Part shown: in pieces, positions 44,485 through 53,758 of the stretch
Layout of the letters: every line of letters starts with the position of its first letter
Numbering within the stretch: position 1 is the first letter of the stretch
Source of the DNA: Streptomyces sp. NBC_01754
GTDB lineage: Bacteria > Actinomycetota > Actinomycetes > Streptomycetales > Streptomycetaceae
Reading direction: 5' to 3'
Assembly: GCF_035918015.1 (NCBI RefSeq)
Contig: NZ_CP109132.1
Coordinates: 1,674,001 to 1,738,000 of the forward strand
DNA: 64,000 nucleotides
The notes under the pieces: model-generated
The model's input: the letters and a program-made list of their open reading frames with translations, nothing else
The model's database searches: none
Told to the model about the DNA's origin: nothing
Made by a program: the position numbers and the translations under genes

Positions 44485-45422
44485 CGGCTCTCGGCGGCGA
44501 CGGTCTCCAGGGCCCGCTCGAGGTCGTCCGGGTAGCCGCTGGAGAACTCGACCCAGCCGCCGTCCGCCGGGTGCTCGAAACCGAGCCGGACCGCGTGCAG
44601 CCACTGCCGGGTGAGCCCCAGCCGCTTGGCCATCGTGGGGTCGGCGCCGTACGTCAGGTCGCCGACGCAGGGGTGGCGGTGCGCGGACATGTGCACCCTG
44701 ATCTGGTGGGTGCGCCCGGTCTCCAGCTTGATGTCGAGCAGACTGGCCGCGCGGTAGGCCTCGACGAGGTCGTAGTGGGTCACCGACGGCTTGCCCTCGG
44801 CCGTCACGGCCCACTTGTAGTCGTGCTGGGGGTGGCGGCCGACGGGGGCGTCGATGGTGCCGCTCATCGGGTCCGGGTGGCCCTGGACCAGTGCGTGGTA
44901 CTTCTTCTCGACGACCCGGTCGCGGAACTGCGCCTTGAGCAGGGTGTAGGCCCGCTCCGACTTGGCGACGACCATCAGACCGGAGGTGCCGACGTCCAGC
45001 CGGTGCACGATCCCCTGGCGTTCGGCGGCGCCCGACGTCGAGATGCGGTAGCCGGCCGCCGCCAGCCCGCCGATGACGGTGGTGCCGGTCCAGCCGGGGC
45101 TGGGGTGGGCGGCGACGCCGACCGGCTTCATGATGACGACGATGTCCTCGTCGTCGTGCACGATCTCCATGCCCTCGACGGGTTCGGCGACGATCTGGAC
45201 GGGAGCGGGCGCCTGCGGCATCTCCACTTCCAGCCAGGCCCCGCCGTGCACCCGCTCGGACTTCCCGGCCACCGCACCGTCCACCTGGACCTTCCCCGCG
45301 GCGGCCAGATCGGCGGCCTTGGTGCGGGAGAAACCGAACAGCCGGGAGATGACGGCGTCGACACGCTCGCCCTCCAGGCCGTCGGGGACGGGCAGGGTGC
45401 GGACCTCGGGATACGTACTCAC
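44481..45422 (-). CDS. rluD: RluA-family pseudouridine synthase (RluD-like)
   Basis: A 313-residue protein. An S4 RNA-binding domain is at about 18-75; the synthase core carries HRLDVGTSG with catalytic Asp143. [18 protein letters not shown] and [11 protein letters not shown] follow, as in RluD, which modifies the helix 69 loop of 23S rRNA. The target rRNA position is inferred only from the family; RluA paralogues are similar. The start GTG is 23 bases after lspA, and the next gene overlaps the stop (GTGA). Confidence 0.9.
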   Translation of the reverse strand: MSTYPEVRTLPVPDGLEGERVDAVISRLFGFSRTKAADLAAAGKVQVDGAVAGKSERVHGGAWLEVEMPQAPAPVQIVAEPVEGMEIVHDDEDIVVIMKPVGVAAHPSPGWTGTTVIGGLAAAGYRISTSGAAERQGIVHRLDVGTSGLMVVAKSERAYTLLKAQFRDRVVEKKYHALVQGHPDPMSGTIDAPVGRHPQHDYKWAVTAEGKPSVTHYDLVEAYRAASLLDIKLETGRTHQIRVHMSAHRHPCVGDLTYGADPTMAKRLGLTRQWLHAVRLGFEHPADGGWVEFSSGYPDDLERALETVAAESR

Positions 45423-45445
45423 GCGTCGAGTATGCCTTGCGGCGG

Positions 45446-46054
45446 CTAGTCCTTGTGCACGGTCCCGTCGGGGTCCAGGCCCTTGAAGGAAAGGATCACG
45501 ATCAGGAAGCCGCCGCAGACGATCGCGGAGTCGGCGAGGTTGAAGACGGCGAAGTGCGCGGGGGAGATGAAGTCCACCACCGCGCCCTCGAACACGCCGG
45601 GCGCCCGGAAGACGCGGTCGGTGAGGTTGCCGAGCGCCCCGCCGAGCAGCAGCCCCAGGGCGATGGCCCAGGGCAGACTGTAGAGCTTGCGCGCGAGACG
45701 GATGATCACGATGATCACGACCGCCGCGATGGCCGTGAAGATCACGGTGAACGCCTCGCCGAAGCTGAAGGCGGCACCCGCGTTGCGGATCACCTCCAGC
45801 TTCAGCCAGTCGCCGATGATCTCGACGGGCTGCTGATGCTCCAGCTTCGCGACCACGATCATCTTGCTGCCCAGGTCCAGCAGGTAGGCCAGCACGGCCA
45901 CGCAGAGGAGGACGAGGATCTTCTTCCGGCGCCGGCCGCCGACGGCACCGTCGGCCGGGCCGGTGGCCTCGGAGGGCTGCTGGGGCTCCGCCCCGTCAGC
46001 CCCCTCGGCGTCGGGGATGTCCGGCGTACCGATGATGCGCTCCGCCTCTGCCAC
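45446..46054 (-). CDS. lspA: Lipoprotein signal peptidase
   Basis: Signal peptidase II, which cuts lipoprotein signal peptides after Lgt has added lipid. It has 202 residues: an acidic 40-residue cytoplasmic N-terminus and four membrane segments. Catalytic Asp146 lies in GNLTDRVFR and Asp175 in [18 protein letters not shown] in the second loop is a family motif. The start is GTG at 46054. Co-located with rluD as in many bacteria. Confidence 0.95.
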   Translation of the reverse strand: MAEAERIIGTPDIPDAEGADGAEPQQPSEATGPADGAVGGRRRKKILVLLCVAVLAYLLDLGSKMIVVAKLEHQQPVEIIGDWLKLEVIRNAGAAFSFGEAFTVIFTAIAAVVIIVIIRLARKLYSLPWAIALGLLLGGALGNLTDRVFRAPGVFEGAVVDFISPAHFAVFNLADSAIVCGGFLIVILSFKGLDPDGTVHKD

Positions 46055-46112
46055 GTGAGTCCCTCAACCTAGGTACCTGATTGAGGACGAGGGTACGACA
46101 ACGCCCGGGGCG

Positions 46113-46592
46113 TCAGCCCCGCCGCTCCTGCTTCTGCTTGTCCTCCACGCAGAGTGTGGCCCTGGGGAAGGCCTGCATCCGCGCCTTGCCGATCGGTTTG
46201 CCGCAGACCTCGCAGAGACCGTAGGTCCCGGCGTCGAGCCGGGCGAGGGCGCGTTCGGTCTGCTCCAGCGTCTCCTGGGCGTGGGCCGCCAGCGACAGCT
46301 CGTGTTCCCGGGTGATGTTCTTGGTGCCGGTGTCCGCGTCGTCGTCGCCGGCGCCGTCCCCGGAGTCCCGCATCAGTCCGGCCAGCGCCGCGCCCGACGT
46401 CTCCAGCTCACTGCGCAGCCTCACGGCCTCCCCGGCCAGCTCCGTCCGCGCGTCGGCGACCTCCTCGGGGGTCCAGGGGTCCTCCCCGGGCCTGACCGCG
46501 AGCTCTCCGGCCACCTCGGCGGCCGGGGTCACCGCAGTCGCGACGCCCTCCCCCGCGGCCGTGTTCCGGTCCGCGTTCTTCTTGGCTACCAC
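46113..46592 (-). CDS. TraR/DksA-family zinc-finger protein
   Basis: A 159-residue protein from the GTG at 46592, chosen because AGGAG lies 8 bases upstream. It has a coiled coil at about 44-115 and the DksA-type tail LDAGTYGLCEVCGKPIGKARMQAFP, beginning near residue 119. Cys127, Cys130 and Cys148 are present, but the fourth zinc ligand is replaced (CVED), so the finger is incomplete. It may modulate RNA polymerase. The frame continues upstream as AKNSSTAKKSA-type Lys/Ala/Ser-rich sequence (to about 46780), like the N-terminal tails of other actinobacterial TraR proteins, but has no start codon there. Confidence 0.83.
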   Translation of the reverse strand: MVAKKNADRNTAAGEGVATAVTPAAEVAGELAVRPGEDPWTPEEVADARTELAGEAVRLRSELETSGAALAGLMRDSGDGAGDDDADTGTKNITREHELSLAAHAQETLEQTERALARLDAGTYGLCEVCGKPIGKARMQAFPRATLCVEDKQKQERRG

Positions 46593-47021
46593 CGTGTGGG
46601 CTCCTGTCTGCTCGGCGGCCGGTGCCGCCCTCGTGGCCTTGGACGCCTTCGCGGACTGCTCCGAAGCCGTCCCGGCCGTGCTCCGACCGGTCGTGTCGTG
46701 ACCGGCCGCGCTCTTCTTCGCCGTGCTGCTGTTCTTCGCCGTGCCCCTGCTCGCCGCGGCCCCTTCACATAGTGTGATCTTGCACGCGAATCGTGCTGGG
46801 ACGATAAGTCGGCCCCGGCCCCGCGGCAACGGGGCACGCCGCCGGTTCGCCCCTCCGCGCGCCGGACCGCGATCCGCCTGAAAGCGTTGTGCCCAGCTCC
46901 CCGCCGGGTAATCCGCCCGGTCGTCCGCCCACGGGACGCCTCCGGACCGCTCGGGACCCGTCCGGCCATTCGGGTCGGTCGGCCCCGGAAAAACGGGTCG
47001 GCCCTCGCCCCTACGGGCCCG
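46593..47021. other. Region between the TraR/DksA gene and the ileS leader
   Basis: About 430 bases without an annotated gene. The part 46593-46780 stays open in the TraR/DksA frame and has Lys/Ala/Ser-rich coding character, so it could be a genuine extension started at an unusual codon, or a promoter region. The rest (46781-47021) contains the divergent promoter area for the TraR gene and ileS. Nothing else was recognised. Confidence 0.45.
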
Positions 47022-47027
47022 TACACT
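47022..47027 (+). promoter_or_regulatory. Candidate -10 box for ileS
   Basis: TACACT on the plus strand, placing the transcript start near 47034 and so just upstream of the T-box leader. No convincing -35 was found at 16-18 bases spacing. Confidence 0.45.
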
Positions 47028-47034
47028 GAGCGCA

Positions 47035-47316
47035 GCGAGAGGCATGGATGGGACGAGTAGCGTCGTACGCAGCCCAGCAGCGACCCGGGGACGGTGGAAG
47101 CCCGGGGGCGTGCACGTCGTGAAGATCACCCCGGAGCCGCCGGAAGAAAGCCTTGGACTGTGGGCTCCGCCCACGGGCACAAGGCCGGTAGACCCGGCAT
47201 CGCGACCCCAATGAGGGGGCCACGGGCGCACGCCCGGGGCCAAGGAGGGTGGTACCGCGGGAGCCGGCCGGTTCTCGTCCCTCCGACGGAAGTGGAAGCC
47301 GTCCGCCGGAGGAAGC
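47035..47316 (+). promoter_or_regulatory. T-box leader of ileS, translational type
   Basis: The leader contains the T-box sequence AGGGTGGTACCGCGG at 47246-47260, which pairs with the CCA end of uncharged tRNA. Upstream, GTGAAGATCACC holds ATC at 47125-47127, a candidate isoleucine specifier codon, consistent with the ileS gene downstream. The downstream part can form a second hairpin in which CCTCC (47280-47284) pairs with the GGAGG at 47308-47312, the ribosome binding site. That arrangement predicts regulation of translation, not of transcription, as known for actinobacterial ileS T-boxes. The stem I region is short. Confidence 0.85.
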
Positions 47317-47322
47317 CCGCAC

Positions 47323-50300
47323 ATGACATCGCCTCAGTACCGCCAGGTACCCGCCCAGGTCGACCTGCCCGCCCTCGAACACGCCGTGCTCGACTTCTGG
47401 CGCGAGAGCGAGGTCTTCGCCAAGAGCCTCGCCCGGTCCGAGGGCCGCCCCGAGTGGGTGTTCTACGAGGGCCCGCCCACCGCCAACGGCATGCCCGGTG
47501 CCCACCACATCGAGGCCCGCGTCTTCAAGGACGTCTTCCCGCGCTTCCGCACCATGCAGGGCTACCACGTCGGCCGCAAGGCGGGCTGGGACTGCCACGG
47601 CCTGCCGGTCGAGCTCGCGGTGGAGAAGGAGCTGGGCTTCAACGGCAAGAAGGACATCGAGGCGTACGGCATCGCGCGGTTCAACGCGAAGTGCCGGGAG
47701 TCGGTGACCCGCCACACGGACGCGTTCGCCGAGCTGACGACCCGCATGGGGTACTGGGTCGACCTGGACGACGCCTACCGCACGATGGACCCGGAGTACG
47801 TCGACTCCGTGTGGTGGTCGCTGAAGGAGATCTTCAAGAAGGACCTCCTGGTCCAGGACCACCGGGTCGCCCCCTGGTGCCCTCGCTGCGGCACCGGCCT
47901 CTCGGACCACGAGCTGGCCCAGGGCTACGAGACGGTCGTCGACCCCTCGGTCTTCGTCCGCTTCCCGCTGACGAGCGGCCCGCTGGCCGGCGAGGCGGCG
48001 CTGCTGGTCTGGACGACCACCCCCTGGACCCTGGTCTCCAACACGGCGGTCGCCGCGCACCCGGAGGTCCGCTACGTCGTGGCGGCGAACGGCGAGGAGA
48101 AGCTCGTCGTCGCCGAACCGCTGCTGGAGAAGGCGCTGGGCGAGGGCTGGGAGCTCACCGGGCAGTCGTTCACGGGCCGCGAGATGGAGCGCTGGAGCTA
48201 CGAACGCCCGTTCCAGCTGGTCGACTTCCCCGCGGAGGCGCACTACGTCGTCAACGCCGAGTACGTCACGACCGAGGACGGCACGGGTCTGGTCCACCAG
48301 TCCCCCGCCTTCGGCGCCGACGACCTCGCCGTCTGCCGCTCCTACGGCCTCCCGGTCGTCAACCCGGTGCGCCCCGACGGCACCTTCGAGGAGGACCTGC
48401 CGCTGGTCGGCGGCGTCTTCTTCAAGAAGGCCGACGAGGCACTGACCGAGGACCTGGCCGCCCAGGGCAAGCTCTTCCGCCACGTCCCGTACGAGCACAG
48501 CTACCCGCACTGCTGGCGCTGCCACACCGCCCTGCTGTACTACGCGCAGCCGTCCTGGTACATCCGTACGACCGCCGTCAAGGACCGGATGCTGGCGGAG
48601 AACGAGAAGACCAACTGGTTCCCGGACTCGGTCAAGCACGGCCGGTTCGGTGACTGGCTCGACAACAACGTCGACTGGGCACTCTCCCGCAACCGCTACT
48701 GGGGCACCCCGCTGCCGATCTGGCGCTGCGAGGACGGCCACCTCACCTGCGTGGGTTCCCGCGCCGAACTGACCGAGCTGACCGGCACCGACCAGTCGGG
48801 CCTGGATCCGCACCGGCCGTTCATCGACGAGATCACGTTCACCTGCGCCCAGGAGAACTGCCAGCTGGAGGCGTACCGCGTCCCGGAGGTCATCGACGCC
48901 TGGTACGACTCGGGTTCGATGCCGTTCGCGCAGTGGGGCTATCCCTACAAGAACAAGGACGTCTTCGAGAGCCGCTATCCGGCGCAGTTCATCTCGGAGG
49001 CCATCGACCAGACCCGCGGCTGGTTCTACACGCTGATGGCGGTCGGCACCCTCGTCTTCGACAAGTCGAGTTACGAGAACGTGGTCTGCCTCGGCCACAT
49101 CCTCGCCGAGGACGGCCGCAAGATGTCCAAGCACCTGGGCAACATCCTCCAGCCGATCCCGCTGATGGACCAGCACGGGGCCGACGCCGTGCGCTGGTTC
49201 ATGGCGGCGGGCGGCTCCCCGTGGGCGGCCCGCCGGGTGGGCCACGGCACGATCCAGGAGGTCGTCCGCAAGACGCTCCTCACGTACTGGAACACGGTCG
49301 CCTTCCAGGCCCTGTACGCCCGTACGTCGAACTGGGCGCCCTCCGAGGCGGATCCGGCCCCGGCCGAGCGCACCGTCCTGGACCGCTGGCTGCTGAGCGA
49401 ACTGGGCGCCCTGGTCGAGCAGGTCACCGAGGCGCTGGAGGCATACGACACCCAGCGCGCCGGCAAGCTGCTCTCGGCGTTCGTCGACGACCTGTCCAAC
49501 TGGTACGTCCGCCGCTCCCGCCGCCGCTTCTGGCAGGGCGACAAGGCGGCGCTGCGCACCCTGCACGACGTCGTGGAGACGGTGACCCGGCTGATGGCGC
49601 CGCTGACGCCGTTCATCACGGAGCGGGTCTGGCAGGACCTGGTCGTCCCGGTGACCCCGAACGCCCCGGAGTCGGTGCACCTGGCCTCGTGGCCGAAGGC
49701 GGACCCGGCGTCCGTCGACCCGGTGCTCTCCACGCAGATGGCGCTGGTCCGCCGCCTGGTCGAGCTGGGCCGGGCCACCCGGGCCGAGTCCGGGGTCAAG
49801 ACCCGCCAGCCGCTGTCCCGCGCGCTGGTGGCCGCGTCAGGTTTCGAGTCCCTCTCCCCCGAACTGCGCGCCCAGATCACCCAGGAGCTCAACGTCTCCT
49901 CCCTGGCCTCGCTGTCGGAGGTCGGCGGTTCGCTGGTCGACACCACGGCGAAGGCCAACTTCCGGGCGCTGGGCAAGCGGTTCGGCAAGGGCGTCCAGGC
50001 GGTGGCCAAGGCCGTCGCGAACGCGGACGCGGCGGCGCTCTCGCTGGCCCTGCGCGAGGACGGCACGGCGTCGGTCGAGGTGGAGGGCGAGCGGATCAGT
50101 CTCTCCCCGGAGGAGGTCATCGTCACGGAGACCCCGCGCGAGGGCTGGTCGGTGGCGTCCGACTCCGGCGCGACGGTCGCCCTGGACCTGGAGATCACCC
50201 CGGAACTGCGGGCGGCCGGTCTGGCCCGTGACGCGATCCGGCTGATCCAGGAGGCCCGCAAGAACAGCGGCCTGGACGTGGCGGACCGGATCGCGGTCCG

Positions 50301-50475
50301 CTGGACGTCGCCGGTCCCCGCCACGGCCGAGGCCCTGACCGCGCACGCCTCCCTGATCGCGGACGAGGTCCTGGCGGTGGACTACGCCGAGGGCGAGGCG
50401 GACGACTCCTACGGCGCCCCGTTCGAGGACGAGGGCCTGGACCTCACGTTCCGCCTCCGCAGGACGGAAGCCTGA
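47323..50475 (+). CDS. ileS: Isoleucyl-tRNA synthetase
   Basis: A 1050-residue class-Ia synthetase. The HIGH equivalent is GAHH at 59-62 in PPTANGMPGAHHIEARVF, and KMSKH is at 600-604. CPRCGTGL and CWRCHTALLYYAQ lie in the CP1/editing region. Length and the shape of the HIGH region are closer to the eukaryotic-like IleRS2 class than to the about 940-residue bacterial type with a C-terminal zinc finger, which I do not see. IleRS2 enzymes tend to resist mupirocin; that is inference. The ATG is preceded by GGAGGAAGCC. Confidence 0.96.
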   Translation: MTSPQYRQVPAQVDLPALEHAVLDFWRESEVFAKSLARSEGRPEWVFYEGPPTANGMPGAHHIEARVFKDVFPRFRTMQGYHVGRKAGWDCHGLPVELAVEKELGFNGKKDIEAYGIARFNAKCRESVTRHTDAFAELTTRMGYWVDLDDAYRTMDPEYVDSVWWSLKEIFKKDLLVQDHRVAPWCPRCGTGLSDHELAQGYETVVDPSVFVRFPLTSGPLAGEAALLVWTTTPWTLVSNTAVAAHPEVRYVVAANGEEKLVVAEPLLEKALGEGWELTGQSFTGREMERWSYERPFQLVDFPAEAHYVVNAEYVTTEDGTGLVHQSPAFGADDLAVCRSYGLPVVNPVRPDGTFEEDLPLVGGVFFKKADEALTEDLAAQGKLFRHVPYEHSYPHCWRCHTALLYYAQPSWYIRTTAVKDRMLAENEKTNWFPDSVKHGRFGDWLDNNVDWALSRNRYWGTPLPIWRCEDGHLTCVGSRAELTELTGTDQSGLDPHRPFIDEITFTCAQENCQLEAYRVPEVIDAWYDSGSMPFAQWGYPYKNKDVFESRYPAQFISEAIDQTRGWFYTLMAVGTLVFDKSSYENVVCLGHILAEDGRKMSKHLGNILQPIPLMDQHGADAVRWFMAAGGSPWAARRVGHGTIQEVVRKTLLTYWNTVAFQALYARTSNWAPSEADPAPAERTVLDRWLLSELGALVEQVTEALEAYDTQRAGKLLSAFVDDLSNWYVRRSRRRFWQGDKAALRTLHDVVETVTRLMAPLTPFITERVWQDLVVPVTPNAPESVHLASWPKADPASVDPVLSTQMALVRRLVELGRATRAESGVKTRQPLSRALVAASGFESLSPELRAQITQELNVSSLASLSEVGGSLVDTTAKANFRALGKRFGKGVQAVAKAVANADAAALSLALREDGTASVEVEGERISLSPEEVIVTETPREGWSVASDSGATVALDLEITPELRAAGLARDAIRLIQEARKNSGLDVADRIAVRWTSPVPATAEALTAHASLIADEVLAVDYAEGEADDSYGAPFEDEGLDLTFRLRRTEA

Positions 50476-50480
50476 CCCAC

Positions 50481-50520
50481 CCGCGAAGGCCCGGCCGGCG
50501 GTCCGGCCGGGCCTTCGCGG
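50481..50520. terminator. First of two terminator hairpins after ileS
   Basis: The arms 50481-50498 and 50503-50520 form a perfect 18-bp stem with the four-base loop CGGT, starting six bases after the ileS stop. Confidence 0.85.
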
Positions 50521-50546
50521 CCCCCGCCCCGCACCCCGTACGACAA

Positions 50547-50582
50547 AGGGCCGGGCCCCGGGAAATCCCGGGGCCCGGCCCT
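50547..50582. terminator. Second terminator hairpin, facing divIVA
   Basis: The arms 50547-50562 and 50567-50582 form a perfect 16-bp stem around AAAT. It precedes the divIVA stop on the other strand, so the two convergent genes have one strong hairpin each. Confidence 0.85.
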
Positions 50583-50622
50583 CAGCCTGCCGACGGCTAC
50601 GCGCTCACCGAGCGCGCGCCGC

Positions 50623-51858
50623 TCAGTTGTCGTCCTCGTCGATCAGGAACCCGCGCATCGGCGACGGCGCCTGCTGCATCGGCTGCGGCGCCTGCGGCCG
50701 CACCGGTGCCATCGGCTGCGTCATCGCGGGCGACATCTGCTGCTGCCCGCCGTACGACGGCGCACCGCCCATCGACTGGTTGCCGCCACCCATCTGCGGG
50801 TTGCCGTGACCGCCGTGGTTGCTGCCCATCGAGTGCCCCATGGCCCCCGCACCGGCCGGAGCCAGCGAAGGCGACGGCGGCAGGGAGGCGGCGGCGGGCG
50901 TACGCGGCGGAGCCAGCGAGTCGTCGGCCTGGGTCTCCAGCTGGCGCAGCTGGCTCTCCAGGTACGACTTCAGACGGGTCCGGTACTCGCGCTCGAAGCC
51001 GCGCAGGTCCTCGACCTTGCGCTCCAGCGTCGCGCGGGCCGACTCCAGCGATCCCATCGCCACGCGGTGCTTCTCCTGCGCGTCCCGCTCGAGCGCGTCC
51101 GCCTTGGCACGCGCGTCACGCTCGAGACCCTCGGCACGGCTGCGCGCCTCGCCGACGATCTTGTTGGCCTCGGAACGGGCCTCCGCGATCGCCTGGTCGG
51201 CGGTCTGCTGGGCGAGGGAGAGGACACGGGCGGCGCTGTCGCCACCGGGACCCTGACCGGGCTGCTGCATCTGCTGCTGCTGCATCTGCGGCGGCATCTG
51301 CTGCTGCTGAGGGGCGTGACCACCGGGGCCGCCCATCGGACCGCCCATGGGGCCGCCCTGCATCGGACCGGGGCCGTGCGGGCCCTGCGGACCGGGACCG
51401 TGACCGCCCTGGGGGCCGCCGTGACCACCCTGAGGACCGTGACCACCCTGAGGGCCGTGACCACCCTGAGGGCCGTGACCACCCTGGGGACCGTGACCAC
51501 CCTGGGGACCGTGTGCACTGGGACCGGCAGGCAGCTGCGGAGCGCCACCGGGCAGCTGGGGGGGACCCATCTGCGGGGGCTGCTGCTGCACCGGCGGGCC
51601 CGATATGGCGGCGGGCACCGGACCACCGGGCCGTTCCTGCTGCTCCGGTGGTTTACGCATGGCCTGCTGTTGGTTCTGCGCGGCCGCGCGCGTGGCGGCG
51701 GCCAGCTTGGCACGCAGGTCCTCGTTCTCACGGAGCAGACGGGTCAGTTCCGCTTCGACCTCGTCGAGAAAGGCATCGACCTCGTCCTCGTCATAGCCTT
51801 CTCGGAGGCGGACGGTCGTGAACTGCTTGTTCCGCACGTCCTCGGGGGTCAACGGCAT
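50623..51858 (-). CDS. divIVA: DivIVA (Wag31-like) polar growth scaffold
   Basis: The 411-residue coiled-coil protein marks hyphal tips and directs polar wall growth in Streptomyces. The N-terminal membrane-binding domain is [12 protein letters not shown] through a coiled coil to about 60. A Pro/Gln/Gly-rich linker (60-205) contains five HGPQGG repeats (116-145). The second coiled coil spans about 207-310, and the C-terminus is Gly/Met/Pro-rich ending FLIDEDDN. The usual size is similar. It is the last gene of the dcw block on this strand. RBS near the ATG: GGTGAAGAAGAG. Confidence 0.95.
   Translation of the reverse strand: MPLTPEDVRNKQFTTVRLREGYDEDEVDAFLDEVEAELTRLLRENEDLRAKLAAATRAAAQNQQQAMRKPPEQQERPGGPVPAAISGPPVQQQPPQMGPPQLPGGAPQLPAGPSAHGPQGGHGPQGGHGPQGGHGPQGGHGPQGGHGGPQGGHGPGPQGPHGPGPMQGGPMGGPMGGPGGHAPQQQQMPPQMQQQQMQQPGQGPGGDSAARVLSLAQQTADQAIAEARSEANKIVGEARSRAEGLERDARAKADALERDAQEKHRVAMGSLESARATLERKVEDLRGFEREYRTRLKSYLESQLRQLETQADDSLAPPRTPAAASLPPSPSLAPAGAGAMGHSMGSNHGGHGNPQMGGGNQSMGGAPSYGGQQQMSPAMTQPMAPVRPQAPQPMQQAPSPMRGFLIDEDDN
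51424..51513 (-). repeat. Five 18-bp in-frame repeats inside divIVA
   Basis: Each 18-bp unit encodes HGPQGG. Five perfect protein copies (residues 116-145) are followed by a variant HGGPQGG. Unit number is likely to vary between strains by slippage. Confidence 0.85.
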
Positions 51859-51907
51859 CTCTTCTTCACCTCTACGTAGTCGTCGGCAGTCGGCAAGACC
51901 GTATCGT

Positions 51908-52204
51908 TCACACGCTGCTCGCTAGCTTGCCCACGATGCTGAGCAGAATGTAGACGATGATCATCAGAACGAAGAAGGACAGGTCAAGTGCCACGCCCCC
52001 GAGACGCAACGGCGGTATGAACCGCCGCAGAAGCTTCAGCGGTGGATCGGTGACAGTGTAAGTGCCCTCGAGAACGACCACCATCGCCTTGCCTGGTTGC
52101 CATGAACGTGCGAACTGGAAGACGTAGTCCATGACCAGCCGGAAGATCAGCACGATGAGGAAACACATCAGCGCGATATAGACCACATCCAGTGCGACGC
52201 CCAT
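51908..52204 (-). CDS. YggT-family membrane protein
   Basis: A 98-residue protein with two membrane helices on either side of a polar loop ([18 protein letters not shown]), which is the YggT pattern. The gene commonly lies between sepF and divIVA in Gram-positive bacteria and is thought to act in division or membrane organisation, but its role is not settled. The ATG start is 52204. Confidence 0.85.
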   Translation of the reverse strand: MGVALDVVYIALMCFLIVLIFRLVMDYVFQFARSWQPGKAMVVVLEGTYTVTDPPLKLLRRFIPPLRLGGVALDLSFFVLMIIVYILLSIVGKLASSV

Positions 52205-52295
52205 GTCCCGCGCTTCCCTCTCCCCTGGCTCTCGTCAGCTCCGGCCTCCCGGCCGGCACCGGCCTCCCGGCCGGGTTGTTCCGTGTGTCGTGTTC

Positions 52296-52907
52296 TCAGC
52301 TCTGGTTGAAGAACCCGCCCTCTGCGATGCGGGCCTTGTCCTCCGCCGTGACATCGACGTTAGCAGGCGACAACAGGAACACCTTCTGCGTCACTCGTTC
52401 AATGCTGCCATGGAGACCGAAGACGAGTCCCGCGGCGAAGTCGACAAGTCGCTTCGCGTCGGTGTCGTCCATCTCGGTGAGGTTCATGATCACCGGAGTG
52501 CCCTCGCGGAAGTGTTCCCCGATGGTACGGGCCTCGTTGTAGGTCCGGGGGTGCAGCGTGGTGATGCGGTACGGCTCCCGCTCGGACACGACCTTGGGCA
52601 TGATCACCGGCGCGTTCTTCTCCAGGTTCGGACGGTCAGGTGTGATGGACGCCACGGGTGCGATCCGGGCGGGTCGCCCGCTGTCCGCCGGCAGCTGAAC
52701 CGGCTCACGCGGCGCGGGCGGCTGCACCGTACGCACCGGCTCGTCACGCTCCCGCTCCACCTGGTGCGCGGGCTGGTGCCGCCGCCGGTCCCGCTCGGGC
52801 TCCGGCTCGGGTTCGAATTCGTCGTCGGGGTCGAACCCCGGACCGTCGTACCCATCGTCCTCCACGAGGCCGAGGTAGACCGCCATCTTGCGCATCGCGC
52901 CGGCCAT
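52296..52907 (-). CDS. sepF: Cell division protein SepF
   Basis: SepF tethers FtsZ to the membrane. The N-terminal [18 protein letters not shown] is the amphipathic membrane helix, residues about 20-80 form an acidic/Arg-rich linker, and the folded domain (100-195) has [20 protein letters not shown] and [20 protein letters not shown]. The length of 203 is usual. It lies within the ftsZ block; with FtsA absent in actinobacteria it is the likely FtsZ anchor. Confidence 0.95.
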   Translation of the reverse strand: MAGAMRKMAVYLGLVEDDGYDGPGFDPDDEFEPEPEPERDRRRHQPAHQVERERDEPVRTVQPPAPREPVQLPADSGRPARIAPVASITPDRPNLEKNAPVIMPKVVSEREPYRITTLHPRTYNEARTIGEHFREGTPVIMNLTEMDDTDAKRLVDFAAGLVFGLHGSIERVTQKVFLLSPANVDVTAEDKARIAEGGFFNQS

Positions 52908-53035
52908 GTTCCGAGTCCTCCGCTCTGTGGTGGATCGGCATTCGCGTCACCAAGTGCCCGAGATCCACTCCGGTCTCGCCCACATCGGGCGGCAATGACC
53001 ATATTTTCTGCTGTGGTCCGACCTGCTTCGCGACG

Positions 53036-53755
53036 TTACCCGAGCCGGGGTCGGTCTCCGAGTACCGCCGTACCGACGCGTACATGTGTCGCCCCGGCCG
53101 CCACCGCGTCCTCGAGGTCTCCGCTCATCCCCGCGGAGACCATGTTCGCAGCCGGATGGTTCCCGCGCAGGCGGGACGAGAATTCCATCAGCCGGTCGAA
53201 GGCGGCCCGTTGGCGGCCCGCGTACGGACCGGCGAGCGGGGCGACCGTCATCAGACCGTCGAGCCGCAGACCGGGAGCGGACTCCACCGCGGCGGCCAAC
53301 TCCTCGATCCCGTCCGGTGCGACACCTCCCCGGCCACCGCGTTCGCCGCTCTCCGCGTCCAGGGCGACCTGGAGAAGGCAGCCCAGTTCGCGTCCGCGCC
53401 GCACGGCCGCCGACGAGAGTGCGGTCACCAGCTTGACCCGGTCGACCGACTGCACGACATCGGCATAACCAACCACAGAACGGACCTTATTGGTCTGCAA
53501 CTGTCCGACGAAGTGCCAGGTGAGCGACAGATCCGAGCACGCTTCGGCCTTCGGCCCCGCGTCCTGGTCACGGTTCTCCGCGACATGACGCACACCGAGT
53601 TCGTGCAGAATCCGCACATCGCTCGCGGGGTAGGTCTTGGTGACCACGATGAGGGTCACCTCGTCCCGCTCGCGCCCGGCCGAGGCACAGGCCGAGGCGA
53701 TACGCCCCTCCACCTGTGCCAGGTTCGCGGCGAGTTGCCGCCTACGGTCCGTCAT
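53036..53755 (-). CDS. YggS-family PLP homeostasis protein
   Basis: A 239-residue single-domain PLP-binding protein of the COG0325 family, with the PLP lysine Lys40 in VVTKTYPASD. HFVGQLQTNK and SAGMSGDLEDAV are characteristic. It influences PLP levels and amino acid metabolism. It starts three bases after the pgeF stop. The N-terminus is slightly more Arg-rich than in E. coli YggS. Confidence 0.9.
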   Translation of the reverse strand: MTDRRRQLAANLAQVEGRIASACASAGRERDEVTLIVVTKTYPASDVRILHELGVRHVAENRDQDAGPKAEACSDLSLTWHFVGQLQTNKVRSVVGYADVVQSVDRVKLVTALSSAAVRRGRELGCLLQVALDAESGERGGRGGVAPDGIEELAAAVESAPGLRLDGLMTVAPLAGPYAGRQRAAFDRLMEFSSRLRGNHPAANMVSAGMSGDLEDAVAAGATHVRVGTAVLGDRPRLG

Positions 53756-53758
53756 GCC

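Noticed and set aside
46586..47026. Arg-rich minus-strand frame upstream of the TraR/DksA gene
   Set aside because: Composition is that of an out-of-frame GC-rich sequence; the neighbouring frame fits the TraR tail better.
47011..49680. Long minus-strand frame opposite ileS
   Set aside because: High-GC shadow; composition of Val/Arg/Gly/Leu/Asp without any motif, while ileS has all synthetase signatures.
51403..51520. Regular direct repeats that could suggest CRISPR
   Set aside because: The repeat is contiguous without spacers and lies in frame in divIVA.
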